A stretch of DNA of 64,000 bases. It comes from JAFGNV01 sp964612485. GTDB taxonomy: Bacteria; Chloroflexota; Anaerolineae; 4572-78; J111. Where the stretch lies: NCBI GenBank assembly GCA_964612485.1, contig CAZTFF010000024.1:7655-71654 (forward strand), read 5' to 3'. The position numbers and the translations under genes are program-made. Shown here in pieces: positions 44,611 through 51,757 of this stretch. The notes beneath the pieces are model-generated. The model was not told the DNA's origin. It did no database searches and worked only from the letters and a program-made list of their open reading frames with translations. The first letter of the stretch is position 1. Each line of letters opens with the position of its first letter.

Positions 44611-45000
44611 ATGAAAAACTATCTTTTTTTGACCCTCATACTATTGTTAGCTTTAGCGGTGAGCCTTTCCGCCTGCGGCGGCGGTAGTGAATCCGAACAA
44701 GCCGCCGCTCCGGCATCTCAAGGAGACCCGGCCCAAGGCAAGGAAATGTTTACAGCCTGTTCCGCCTGCCACGGCCCTGAAGGAAAAGGTGTTCCGGGCC
44801 TGGGCAAAGATATGACCCAAAGCGACTTTATAGCCGAGAGAACCGATGCGGAATTGGTTGAATTTATCAAAGAAGGCCGTGATGCCAACCATCCCCTCAA
44901 CGATACCGGCGTGGCGATGCCGCCCAAAGGCGGAAATCCCGCCCTCACCGATGAAGACCTGCAAGATATTGTCGCTTATATTCGCACCTTGCAGGAATGA
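44611..45000 (+). CDS. Cytochrome c lipoprotein
   Basis: A 129-residue monoheme cytochrome. Lipobox LSAC (Cys22), heme motif CSACH (Cys50, Cys53, His54) and a likely axial Met in GVAMPPKGGNPAL. The C-terminal helix DLQDIVAYIRTL is standard. It is the last gene of the nos operon before a strong terminator and is a plausible electron carrier to NosZ. Confidence 0.94.
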   Translation: MKNYLFLTLILLLALAVSLSACGGGSESEQAAAPASQGDPAQGKEMFTACSACHGPEGKGVPGLGKDMTQSDFIAERTDAELVEFIKEGRDANHPLNDTGVAMPPKGGNPALTDEDLQDIVAYIRTLQE

Positions 45001-45030
45001 AACGTTTTTTGAAATGTAATTGGATTTGAG

Positions 45031-45079
45031 AAAGGTTGGCCGGTGGGTGTGTTGAAACTCAACCGGCCAACCTTTTTTA
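45031..45079 (+). terminator. Terminator of the nos operon
   Basis: AAAGGTTGGCCGGT (45031-45044) pairs with ACCGGCCAACCTTT (45062-45075), a 14-bp stem ending in a T tract. Confidence 0.92.
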
Positions 45080-45095
45080 TAACCCGCTGTTATTG

Positions 45096-45136
45096 TGACA
45101 AAAGTCACTGTCTGAACACGTAGGTTTCGGTACAAT
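45096..45136 (+). promoter_or_regulatory. Candidate Crp/Fnr-type site and promoter for the Zn-ribbon operon
   Basis: TGACAAAAGTCACTGT (45096-45111), with the symmetric core GTGACAAAAGTCAC, precedes TACAAT (45131-45136). The dyad centre is about 40 bp before the expected start site, the class II activator position. It matches the nifJ-upstream motif in 13 of 16 positions. Confidence 0.5.
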
Positions 45137-45165
45137 GGGTGCGTTCAAATCGAAAGGAGATTTTG

Positions 45166-45366
45166 ATGTCAGAAAAAAATACTCACCAATGCTTAAACTG
45201 TACCCGCCCTGAAACGGAAATCCCCCTGGTTAGCCTGCGCTTTGCCGGCAACGAAGCCTGGATTTGCTCTCAATGCCTGCCCACGCTGATCCATCGGCCC
45301 GAACAACTGGCCGGCAAATTAATTGGCGCTGATAAATTTGGCCCGGCACCTGGGCACCACCACTAA
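45166..45366 (+). CDS. Small zinc-ribbon-like protein
   Basis: A 66-residue protein; ATG 45166 has AAGGAG upstream. Two Cys pairs, CLNC and CSQC, about 25 residues apart suggest one zinc or FeS site. The C-terminus is GHHH. It resembles no family I can name. It is the first gene after a putative Crp/Fnr site and is 9 bp from the YwiC-like gene, so it belongs to the nos-linked accessory operon. Confidence 0.65.
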   Translation: MSEKNTHQCLNCTRPETEIPLVSLRFAGNEAWICSQCLPTLIHRPEQLAGKLIGADKFGPAPGHHH

Positions 45367-45375
45367 GTTCGGTTG

Positions 45376-46191
45376 ATGATGTCTTTCAAACCACCGATTC
45401 CCAAAGAACACGGCTCCTGGGCTATGCTCACCGTGCCGTTGCTGTTGGGGTTTATGATTGCTCCGGTCTGGCAGTGGCACAATCTGATGCTGGCATTGGC
45501 CGCATTAGGCTTTTTCCTGGTTCGTTATCCGCTGGCGCTGCTGGTAAAAACGCGAAATCGCAAACGGGCCAAGTCCAATAGAGCCTGTCTGTGGCGCTGG
45601 ATGGTTATTTACGGGAGCATAGCCGCGTTATGCGGCGGTTGGCTGGTTTTGGCCCGGCAGTTATGGTGGCTCATTCCTCTGGGGATGTTGGGTAGCTTGC
45701 TGCTGGGGTTCCACTTGTGGCTGGTAGCGCGCCGGCAGGAAATGAGCGTGGTCGGTGAACTGGTAGGCATTATCGGTCTGGCCCTGGGCGCGCCGATGGC
45801 CTACTACACCGCTACCGGCTTGCTGGATGGCACCGCCGTCATCCTGTGGCTGGTCAATACGCTCTATTTTGGCGGTACCGTTTTTTACATCAAACTCAAA
45901 GTGCGCCGCCAGCCCCGCGAACCCGCGCCGCCTGATTTTAGCCGGCGGCTGGTCAAGGCCAAAGCTTGCTTGACTTACCAGACTGTGGCCCTGACCCTTG
46001 TGATTCTCTTGGTGACGCTGCAATACGCGCCCACGCTGACGCCTCTGGCCCTGATTCCGGCCACTATCAAAATGGTTTGGGGAGCCTGGCAGTGGCAGGA
46101 TAAACGGTCGCTCAGCCTGATGCGCCTGGGCTTGATCGAAACTTTTCACGCCGCACTTTTTGCAATTTTAATGATCGTTGTTTTTTTGTAA
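45376..46191 (+). CDS. YwiC-like membrane protein
   Basis: About 271 residues from ATG 45376 (45379 also possible). IPKEHGSWAMLTVPLLLGF is the YwiC-like signature, followed by about eight hydrophobic helices. The fold resembles UbiA-type prenyltransferases only loosely, without their Asp-rich motifs. YwiC-like genes commonly sit beside nitrate or nitrite respiration genes, fitting this context; the function is unknown. Confidence 0.8.
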   Translation: MMSFKPPIPKEHGSWAMLTVPLLLGFMIAPVWQWHNLMLALAALGFFLVRYPLALLVKTRNRKRAKSNRACLWRWMVIYGSIAALCGGWLVLARQLWWLIPLGMLGSLLLGFHLWLVARRQEMSVVGELVGIIGLALGAPMAYYTATGLLDGTAVILWLVNTLYFGGTVFYIKLKVRRQPREPAPPDFSRRLVKAKACLTYQTVALTLVILLVTLQYAPTLTPLALIPATIKMVWGAWQWQDKRSLSLMRLGLIETFHAALFAILMIVVFL

Positions 46192-46245
46192 TTATTCAGA
46201 ACACGGCGTTACGCAAAGGGCCTTCTTACGGAAGGAGTCGCAAAG

Positions 46246-46408
46246 GTACACAGAGAATTTTTGAGTCCGCTAAGGGCGCGAAGTTATACGAAGAAAAAAA
46301 CTTAGCGTTCCTTCGCGTCCTTCGCGGATTCTATGACTATTTTGGTTATTGCACAGATCGAAAAATTTATAAAAAGCTCTGCGTGTTCTTTGAGAATCTC
46401 TGTGTAAC
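46246..46408 (+). repeat. Dispersed inverted-repeat element, family CGCGAAG
   Basis: TACACAGAGA (46247-46256) and TCTCTGTGTA (46397-46406) are perfect terminal inverted repeats. Inside, GTCCGCTAAGGGCGCGAAG near 46264 pairs imperfectly with CTTCGCGTCCTTCGCGGA near 46311-46328. There is no coding capacity. A shorter relative lies at 53400-53465. It separates the YwiC-like gene from the cupin gene. Confidence 0.6.
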
Positions 46409-46454
46409 CTGAATAAATACGTATTTTTTAGAAAGAACAGATGTGAGGGTATCA

Positions 46455-46790
46455 ATGACTTCATCTTACACCTATATTGCCGATTTAAGCCAACAAATCC
46501 CCGACATCCCGGCGGATAGCATCATCAGCCGCACGGTGCATAACGATGAACAGGTCAAAGTAGTTTTGTTTGCGTTCGCTGCGGGGCAGGAACTTTCGGA
46601 GCATACCGCCGCCATGCCCGCCGTGCTGCACTTTGTGCAGGGAGACGCAGACCTGACCCTGGGTGCGGACTCTATGGCCGCCGGACCGGGAACCTGGGTG
46701 CATATGCCGCCCCAATTGCCCCATAGCATTGTGGCTAAAACGCCGGTAGTGATGCTGCTGTTGCTGCTGAAAAACGGCGCGGAAAAATAA
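46455..46790 (+). CDS. Cupin-domain protein
   Basis: A 111-residue single cupin. ATG 46455 follows GAGGG. LFAFAAGQELSEHTA is cupin motif 1, with the His ligands partly replaced (only one His), and GTWVHMPPQLPHSIVA motif 2. In nos/nor neighbourhoods such cupins are often found, with unknown ligand. It lies 2 bp before the membrane-protein gene, so the two are coupled. Confidence 0.85.
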   Translation: MTSSYTYIADLSQQIPDIPADSIISRTVHNDEQVKVVLFAFAAGQELSEHTAAMPAVLHFVQGDADLTLGADSMAAGPGTWVHMPPQLPHSIVAKTPVVMLLLLLKNGAEK

Positions 46791-46792
46791 GA

Positions 46793-47907
46793 ATGGCTAA
46801 AACCAACTCCCGGCTCCGGTTCCCACTCCTGGCGCTGGCCATGGCCGCGCTGCTGGCCGCGTTGTGGGCCGGTGTTGTTCGATTGGGCTGGGGCTGGCCG
46901 CCGTTACAGCCGGCCTTGCCGATGAGCCACGGCCCGTTGATGGTGGGCGGTTTTCTGGGTACGCTCATCGGCATCGAGCGCGCTGTGGCCCTGGCCGCTT
47001 TTCCTCATACCGGCATTGATTCCCGCTGGTTTTACGCCGGGCCGCTGCTCACTGCTGTGGGCGCGGTGCTTTTGCTGGCCGGTGTGCCGGGGGTGTGGGG
47101 GCCGTTGTTGATAACGCTCGGCAGCGTGGGGCTGGCGCTGGTCTTCGGCCTGATTGTGCGGATTCAGTTGGCCGCCTACACGTTAATTATGGCCGGCGGC
47201 GTTTTGTGCTGGCTGGCCGGTAACATCTTATGGTTGTTTGGCTGGCCGGTTTATCAGGTGGTGCTGTGGTGGGCCGCTTTTCTCATTTTGACCATTGCCG
47301 GGGAACGTCTGGAACTCAACCGCGTTCTGCGCCTGTCGAGTCGCGTACAGACGATGTTTTTGATAGCCCTGGTGCCTTTTTTAGTCGGAGTCATTTTCAG
47401 CTCGATCACCGGCCTCTTCGATTTGGGGATGCGCCTGGCCGGCGCCGGCATGGTGGGGCTGGCCTTCTGGCTGCTTCGTTACGACATCGCCCGCAAGACG
47501 ATCCGCAAAAGCGGCTTGAGCCGCTTTATGGCCGCATGTCTGCTGGCCGGTTACGGCTGGCTGGCAGCAGGCGGGGTGTTGAGCCTGTTTTTTGGCGGCA
47601 TCACCGCCGGCCCCTATTACGATGCCGTTTTGTACGCCATTTTTGTCGGCTTTGTCATTTCGATGATTTTTGGCCACGCGCCCATTGTATTCCCGTCCGT
47701 CCTGGGGCGGCCCCTGGCCTATCATCGCTTCTTTTATCTTCACCTGGCGCTGCTACATCTCTCGCTGGTGTTGCGTGTGGCCGGTGATGTGCTGTTCTGG
47801 CTGCCGGGCCGGCAGTGGGGGGATTGTTGAATGCGGCGGCCGTGATCTTATTTTTGTTGGTGACGATGGTATCGGTAGCAACGGCTAAACCGGGAAAGAG
47901 AGCCTGA
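46793..47907 (+). CDS. Polytopic membrane protein (NnrS-like features) with an apparent 3' frameshift
   Basis: The frame from ATG 46793 encodes 345 residues with about ten helices and ends at TGA 47828-47830, just after WLPGRQWG. A six-G run lies at 47817-47822. With one more G, or a -1 slip, the frame continues as GLLNAAAVILFLLVTMVSVA, a normal last helix, to TGA 47905-47907, 3 bp before the next ATG. Conserved His-bearing stretches are MSHGPLMVGGFLGTLIGIER and FGHAPIVFPSVLG. These recall NnrS-type heme/copper membrane proteins linked to NO stress, but the assignment is tentative. Confidence 0.65.
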
Positions 47908-47910
47908 AAT

Positions 47911-48330
47911 ATGCCTGTACTCACCCGCTGGTTCATTAAATCCGGGCTGGTCTGCCTGGTGCTGGCCTTGCTGGCCGGCGTGTTGCTGGCGGGTCGCTCC
48001 TTGTGGACGCTGCCACCCCTGCTGGCGGTGCTCTCGCCGGTTTACTTTCATTTGTTCATGGTCGGCTGGGTCACTCAGATTATTTTTGGCGTGGTTTACT
48101 GGATGTTCCCCAAATATACGCGGGAAAACCCTCACGCCGGCGAAGCGCTCTGGTGGGCTACTTTTTGGCTGCTCAATGTGGGGCTGGCCCTGCGCGTTTT
48201 GAGCGAACCGCTGCAAACGGTGCAGCCTGCTCCGGTGTGGGGCTGGCTGCTGGCCGCGTCGGCGGTGCTGCAATGGTTGGCCGGAGTGGGCTTTGTGGGC
48301 ACTACCTGGCTGCGGGTAAAGGAGCGGTAA
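47911..48330 (+). CDS. Heme-copper-oxidase subunit I-like small membrane protein (first copy)
   Basis: A 139-residue protein with four helices. PVYFHLFMVGWVTQIIFG followed by VYWMFPKYTRENP resembles helix II of cbb3-oxidase/NorB subunit I, with a possible heme His. It is far too short to be an oxidase. It starts 3 bp after the extended end of the previous gene and is followed by a paralogue. It may bind heme or quinol in a denitrification accessory complex (inference). Confidence 0.65.
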   Translation: MPVLTRWFIKSGLVCLVLALLAGVLLAGRSLWTLPPLLAVLSPVYFHLFMVGWVTQIIFGVVYWMFPKYTRENPHAGEALWWATFWLLNVGLALRVLSEPLQTVQPAPVWGWLLAASAVLQWLAGVGFVGTTWLRVKER

Positions 48331-48331
48331 G

Positions 48332-48718
48332 ATGCCGCGTTTGAGCTGCTGGTTTATCCGCGCCGCGTTGATTTATTTGTTGCTGGGCTTCACTCTGGGC
48401 AGCCTGCTGTTATTCCATAAAGGCGTGCCGCTTCATCCTCTCCTCTGGCGATTATTGCCGGCCCACATCGAGTTTCTGCTCTTTGGCTGGATGGCCTTAT
48501 TGATCATGGGCGTCGGGTTTTGGATTTTCCCTCGCTTTTGGCGGTCGCGGGGCAACGTCAAACTGGCCTGGCTGGCCTTTGTTTTGCTGAATATCGGCTT
48601 GTGGCTGGTGGTTCTGGGCAGCGGGTGGATCTTTCTGTTGGGCCGGCTGGCCGAAATCGCCGCCGTGGTCGCTTTTGCCCTGCACGCCTGGCCCCGCCTC
48701 AAACCGCCCGGCGCGTGA
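48332..48718 (+). CDS. Heme-copper-oxidase subunit I-like small membrane protein (second copy)
   Basis: A 128-residue four-helix paralogue of the preceding protein, in the same operon one base on, with its GGAG site inside the previous gene. The aligned segment is PAHIEFLLFGWMALLIMG then VGFWIFPRFWR. Here the His of the first copy is replaced by Glu, and a different His lies two residues earlier. The two copies together could form an eight-helix unit. Confidence 0.65.
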   Translation: MPRLSCWFIRAALIYLLLGFTLGSLLLFHKGVPLHPLLWRLLPAHIEFLLFGWMALLIMGVGFWIFPRFWRSRGNVKLAWLAFVLLNIGLWLVVLGSGWIFLLGRLAEIAAVVAFALHAWPRLKPPGA

Positions 48719-48810
48719 AGAAACGCCGACTTCACCTTTGAATTTGCCGATTTATTTTTCTCCCTCTATTATACGCTCCGCTCAATACAATAACGATGAG
48801 GGATGAGCTT

Positions 48811-49938
48811 ATGAAAATCGCCCTGGCCCACGACTGGCTCAATCAGATGGGTGGCGCCGAAAATGTGCTGGAGCAGATGGTGGCCATGATTCCCGATGCG
48901 CCGGTATTTACCACCATTTACGCCCCGGATTTGATGCCCGACGCCTATCGCTTATGGAACATTCGCTCTACGTGGTTGAATCGCGCGCCGGGCATTCACC
49001 GCCATCACCAGCCCTACCTGCCGTTTTACCCAATGGCGGTCGTCGGGATGGATTTCAGCGGCTACGATGTCATTCTCTCCAACAAAAGCGGCTTTATCCA
49101 CGGCCTGCACCACACGCCGCAGCAACTGCACATTTGCTATTGCCTGGCCCCCACCCGCTACGTGTGGAATTACGGCAGCTACGCCGCCCGCGAAGGATTT
49201 GGCGCGTGGTTAGGTCGACTCATCAGCCCGGTGATCAAACACTTGCAACGGTGGGATTTTGAGGCCGCCCAACCGCCGTCCCAAGAAACGGGCAAAGGTG
49301 TCGATCATTTTATTGCCATCTCCCGCGATATTCAGGCTCGCATCAAAAAATATTACGGGCGCGATTCGGTGATCATCTATCCCCCGGTCGATACCGGGCG
49401 CTTTCAGCCCTCGGAGCAACCGCCGGGCGATTACTATTTCATTGTGTCGCGCTTGATCCCCTACAAACGCATTGATCTGGCGGTGCAGGCGTGCAGCCGG
49501 TTGAGCCAACGGCTCATCATTGCCGGCGATGGCCGCGACCGGGCGGCGCTGGAAGCTATGGCCGGGCCAACCGTAGAGTTCAAAGGCCGATTGCCCTGGG
49601 ATGAGGTGGTGAGTTTGATGGCCCATTGCCGGGCCTTTTTGTTCCCCGGCTATGAGGACTTTGGCATCACCCCGCTCGAAGCCCAGGCCGCCGGTCGCCC
49701 GGTGATTGCCTTTGGCCGGGGCGGCGCGCTGGATACCGTGGTAGAAAATGAAACCGGCCTGTTTTTTCGCGAGCCGTCGGTGGAAGCGTTGATGGTGGCC
49801 ATCGAGCAATTTGAAACCATGTCGTTTGATCCCGCCGCCGCCCGCGCCAACGCCGAGCGGTTCAGCATTGCCCGCTTCAAACAGGAGTTGGATGATTTTG
49901 TGGCAGAGAAGTGGCAGGATAGCAGAGTAACAAAGTAG
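48811..49938 (+). CDS. Glycosyltransferase family 4 (GT-B)
   Basis: A 375-residue protein. ATG 48811 gives the normal start MKIALAHDWLNQMGGAEN; ATG 48796 is an alternative. The C-terminal nucleotide-sugar domain has IVSRLIPYKRIDLAVQAC and the E-x7-E motif region FPGYEDFGITPLEAQAAGRPVIAFGRGG. The N-terminal part recalls WbaZ/WbcX-type mannosyltransferases of polysaccharide synthesis. It ends within a tandem repeat and is convergent with lspA. Confidence 0.93.
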   Translation: MKIALAHDWLNQMGGAENVLEQMVAMIPDAPVFTTIYAPDLMPDAYRLWNIRSTWLNRAPGIHRHHQPYLPFYPMAVVGMDFSGYDVILSNKSGFIHGLHHTPQQLHICYCLAPTRYVWNYGSYAAREGFGAWLGRLISPVIKHLQRWDFEAAQPPSQETGKGVDHFIAISRDIQARIKKYYGRDSVIIYPPVDTGRFQPSEQPPGDYYFIVSRLIPYKRIDLAVQACSRLSQRLIIAGDGRDRAALEAMAGPTVEFKGRLPWDEVVSLMAHCRAFLFPGYEDFGITPLEAQAAGRPVIAFGRGGALDTVVENETGLFFREPSVEALMVAIEQFETMSFDPAAARANAERFSIARFKQELDDFVAEKWQDSRVTK

Positions 49939-50016
49939 CAGGGTAACAAAGTAGCAGGGTAACAAAGTAGCAGGGTCAAACCTGCTACCCTGCTACTTGC
50001 TACCTTGTTACCTTGC
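49928..50016 (+). repeat. Three tandem 16-bp repeats plus inverted copies at the glycosyltransferase/lspA junction
   Basis: TAACAAAGTAGCAGGG occurs three times (49928-49943, 49944-49959, 49960-49975). It is followed by CCTGCTACCCTGCTACTTGC and TACCTTGTTACC, which are inverted copies. The first unit contains the glycosyltransferase stop codon; the inverted copies run up to the lspA 3' end. The large hairpin could act as a bidirectional terminator. Confidence 0.75.
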
Positions 50017-50505
50017 CTCAGTCTCTTCTTCCGGCTGCGGTTCGGGCGACGTTGTTTTGATGAACATCAGCCAGATAATACCCACTACAATAAAACTATC
50101 GGCCAGGTTGAAAGCCGGCCAGCGCGTTGCTGCCACACCCACATCAATAAAATCAACCACGCTGCCGTCCAATAGTCTATCCACATAGTTGCCGAGCGCC
50201 CCACCCAAAATAAAGCCCACCGGCCATGCCGCCAAGAGCAGCAATTCTCCCTTGCCGAAGGCGTTCAACGCCCAGATTGTCAACCCTAAAATAATCAATG
50301 GCGTGATGATAAGCAGCCACCCCCCGCTGTTGGTAAACAGGCTAAAGGCTACCCCCGTATTGAACCCCAGGGTCAACCGGAAAAAATTTCCGATGATGGG
50401 AACAGGTTGGTAAGGGATGAGGGTTTGCAGCGCCCATAATTTGGTAAGCCCATCCAAAATCAGAGCAACAATAAAAGCAATCAATAACCGGCTGTATAGT
50501 TTCAC
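50008..50505 (-). CDS. lspA: Lipoprotein signal peptidase II
   Basis: A 165-residue membrane aspartyl protease with four helices that cleaves lipoprotein signal peptides. The catalytic Asps are Asp118 in GSVVDFIDVG and Asp136 in FNLADSFIVVG; LGFNTGVAFSLF and GGALGNYVDRLLDG are standard. The C-terminus is Glu/Pro-rich. The window codes at least seven likely lipoproteins that would depend on it. It is convergent with the glycosyltransferase gene. Confidence 0.97.
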   Translation of the reverse strand: MKLYSRLLIAFIVALILDGLTKLWALQTLIPYQPVPIIGNFFRLTLGFNTGVAFSLFTNSGGWLLIITPLIILGLTIWALNAFGKGELLLLAAWPVGFILGGALGNYVDRLLDGSVVDFIDVGVAATRWPAFNLADSFIVVGIIWLMFIKTTSPEPQPEEETEAR

Positions 50506-50590
50506 TATTTTATCCTCAGTTTGAAGTAAACGCCTATGGTATCGGAGCCGGGGCAGTTGTCAAATTTTGAGGCGTTTGCTCGAACGCATC

Positions 50591-50642
50591 TTGACAAATC
50601 AGAAAAAAGGATTATTATGCTTATTGCGATTGTTTGCAACAA
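50591..50642 (+). promoter_or_regulatory. Promoter and possible Fur-family operator of the cbiM operon
   Basis: TTGACA (50591-50596), 16 bp, TATTAT (50613-50618) form a good promoter. Just after the expected start lies TTGTTTGCAACAA (50630-50642), with TTGTT/AACAA arms. Its core GTTTGCAACA is identical to part of the Fur-family gene's promoter near 33182-33191 (minus strand). This suggests repression by that regulator. Confidence 0.5.
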
Positions 50643-50680
50643 CAAGCTAATGCAATTTTAAGAGTTCAGGAGGCACTTCT

Positions 50681-51673
50681 ATGTTATTTTCACCTATTCC
50701 CCCGGCGGTACCCGAAAGCGTGGTTCCGGCCTTGCATATCCCCGATGGTTTTTTGAACCTGGCTATTTCAATTATTTTTTGGATTGTAACGGTCATTTTA
50801 TTAGCCATTGCCACCCGGCGTACCCAAAACGCGCTGGGCGAGCGGCAAATTCCGTTGATGGGCGTGATGGCCGCCTTTATTTTTGCCGCCCAGATGATCA
50901 ATTTTCCCATTGCTGGCGGAACATCCGGCCACATGCTGGGCGGGGCGCTGGCCGGCATTGTGCTGGGGCCTTGGGCCGGAATGCTGGTGATGGCCAGCGT
51001 GATCGGCTTGCAGGCGCTGCTGTTTCAGGATGGCGGCTTGCTGGTGATGGGCGCCAATATTTTTAATATGGGCCTGCTGCCCGCGTTGATTGGCTACGGC
51101 CTGTACCGCAGCGCATTGGGCCGGGGCCGGGGCCTAAGGTTGGGCGTGGCCGGGGTCGCCGCCTGGCTTTCGGTGATGGCGGCGGCGCTGGCTACGGCGC
51201 TGCAACTCTGGCTCAGCGGCACGTCGCCCCTGCAAATTGTGATGCCCGCGATGCTGGGTGTTCACGCGCTCATTGGCCTGGGTGAGGCGCTGATCACGGT
51301 GGCGGCACTGGCCTTTATTATGCGCGTGCGCCCCGACCTGCTGGAAACCGAAGCGGTTGCAGCGCGCGGGGGCCGTGGCTGGGCGGTAGCCGGATTGGTC
51401 ATTTCGCTGATTGTAGTTCTGTTTGCACCGTGGGCCTCGGCCAACCCCGATGGCCTGGAGCGCGTAGCCGAAGATTTGGGATTTTTAGGTGTTGGGCTGG
51501 ATGCGCCGTACCAATTGTTGCCCGATTACACCATCCCTCTCTTGGGCGAAACCGGCCTGTCTACCATTGTGGCCGGGGTGGTGGGCGCCTTGATTGTGGC
51601 CGCCGTCGCTATGGGGATTGGTCGATTAGTGCGACGTTCGCCCAAAACCGCGCCCGAAAGCAGCGGCGGTTGA
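50681..51673 (+). CDS. cbiM: CbiM/NikM-type metal-uptake component with C-terminal PDGLE domain
   Basis: A 330-residue protein of the cobalt/nickel ECF transporter. AGGAGG 7 nt before ATG 50681 is a strong start signal. HIPDGFLNL marks the CbiM core; usually this His is residue 2 and, with the free N-terminus, binds the metal. Here 18 residues precede it with no signal-peptide character; TTG 50732 would restore Met-His but has no ribosome site. GGTSGHMLGGALAGIVLGPW is the second metal-binding region. The C-terminus has the NikN/CbiN-like PDGLE region (ANPDGLERVAEDLGFLG) and a final helix. Confidence 0.92.
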   Translation: MLFSPIPPAVPESVVPALHIPDGFLNLAISIIFWIVTVILLAIATRRTQNALGERQIPLMGVMAAFIFAAQMINFPIAGGTSGHMLGGALAGIVLGPWAGMLVMASVIGLQALLFQDGGLLVMGANIFNMGLLPALIGYGLYRSALGRGRGLRLGVAGVAAWLSVMAAALATALQLWLSGTSPLQIVMPAMLGVHALIGLGEALITVAALAFIMRVRPDLLETEAVAARGGRGWAVAGLVISLIVVLFAPWASANPDGLERVAEDLGFLGVGLDAPYQLLPDYTIPLLGETGLSTIVAGVVGALIVAAVAMGIGRLVRRSPKTAPESSGG

Positions 51674-51702
51674 TCCCTGCTTGCAAGATTGATTAAGTAG
51701 CG

Positions 51703-51740
51703 AGTGACAGTCACCGGTAAATGTGACTGTCACTTTTGTT
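51703..51740 (+). terminator. Hairpin with T tract between cbiM and the EcfT gene
   Basis: AGTGACAGTCAC (51703-51714), loop CGGTAAAT, GTGACTGTCACT (51723-51734), then TTTGTTTTT. A 12-bp perfect stem; probably a partial terminator inside the transporter cluster. Confidence 0.75.
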
Positions 51741-51757
51741 TTTGGTACAATACGGGT

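Noticed and set aside
50520..50680. Cobalamin or NiCo riboswitch upstream of cbiM.
   Set aside because: No cobalamin box or NiCo-type paired G-rich modules; the space is filled by a promoter and a dyad.
51703..51734. GTGACTGTCACT near the EcfT gene as another Crp/Fnr site.
   Set aside because: It is part of a 12-bp hairpin with a T tract and its distance to the -10 box is 10 bp shorter than in the other three promoters.
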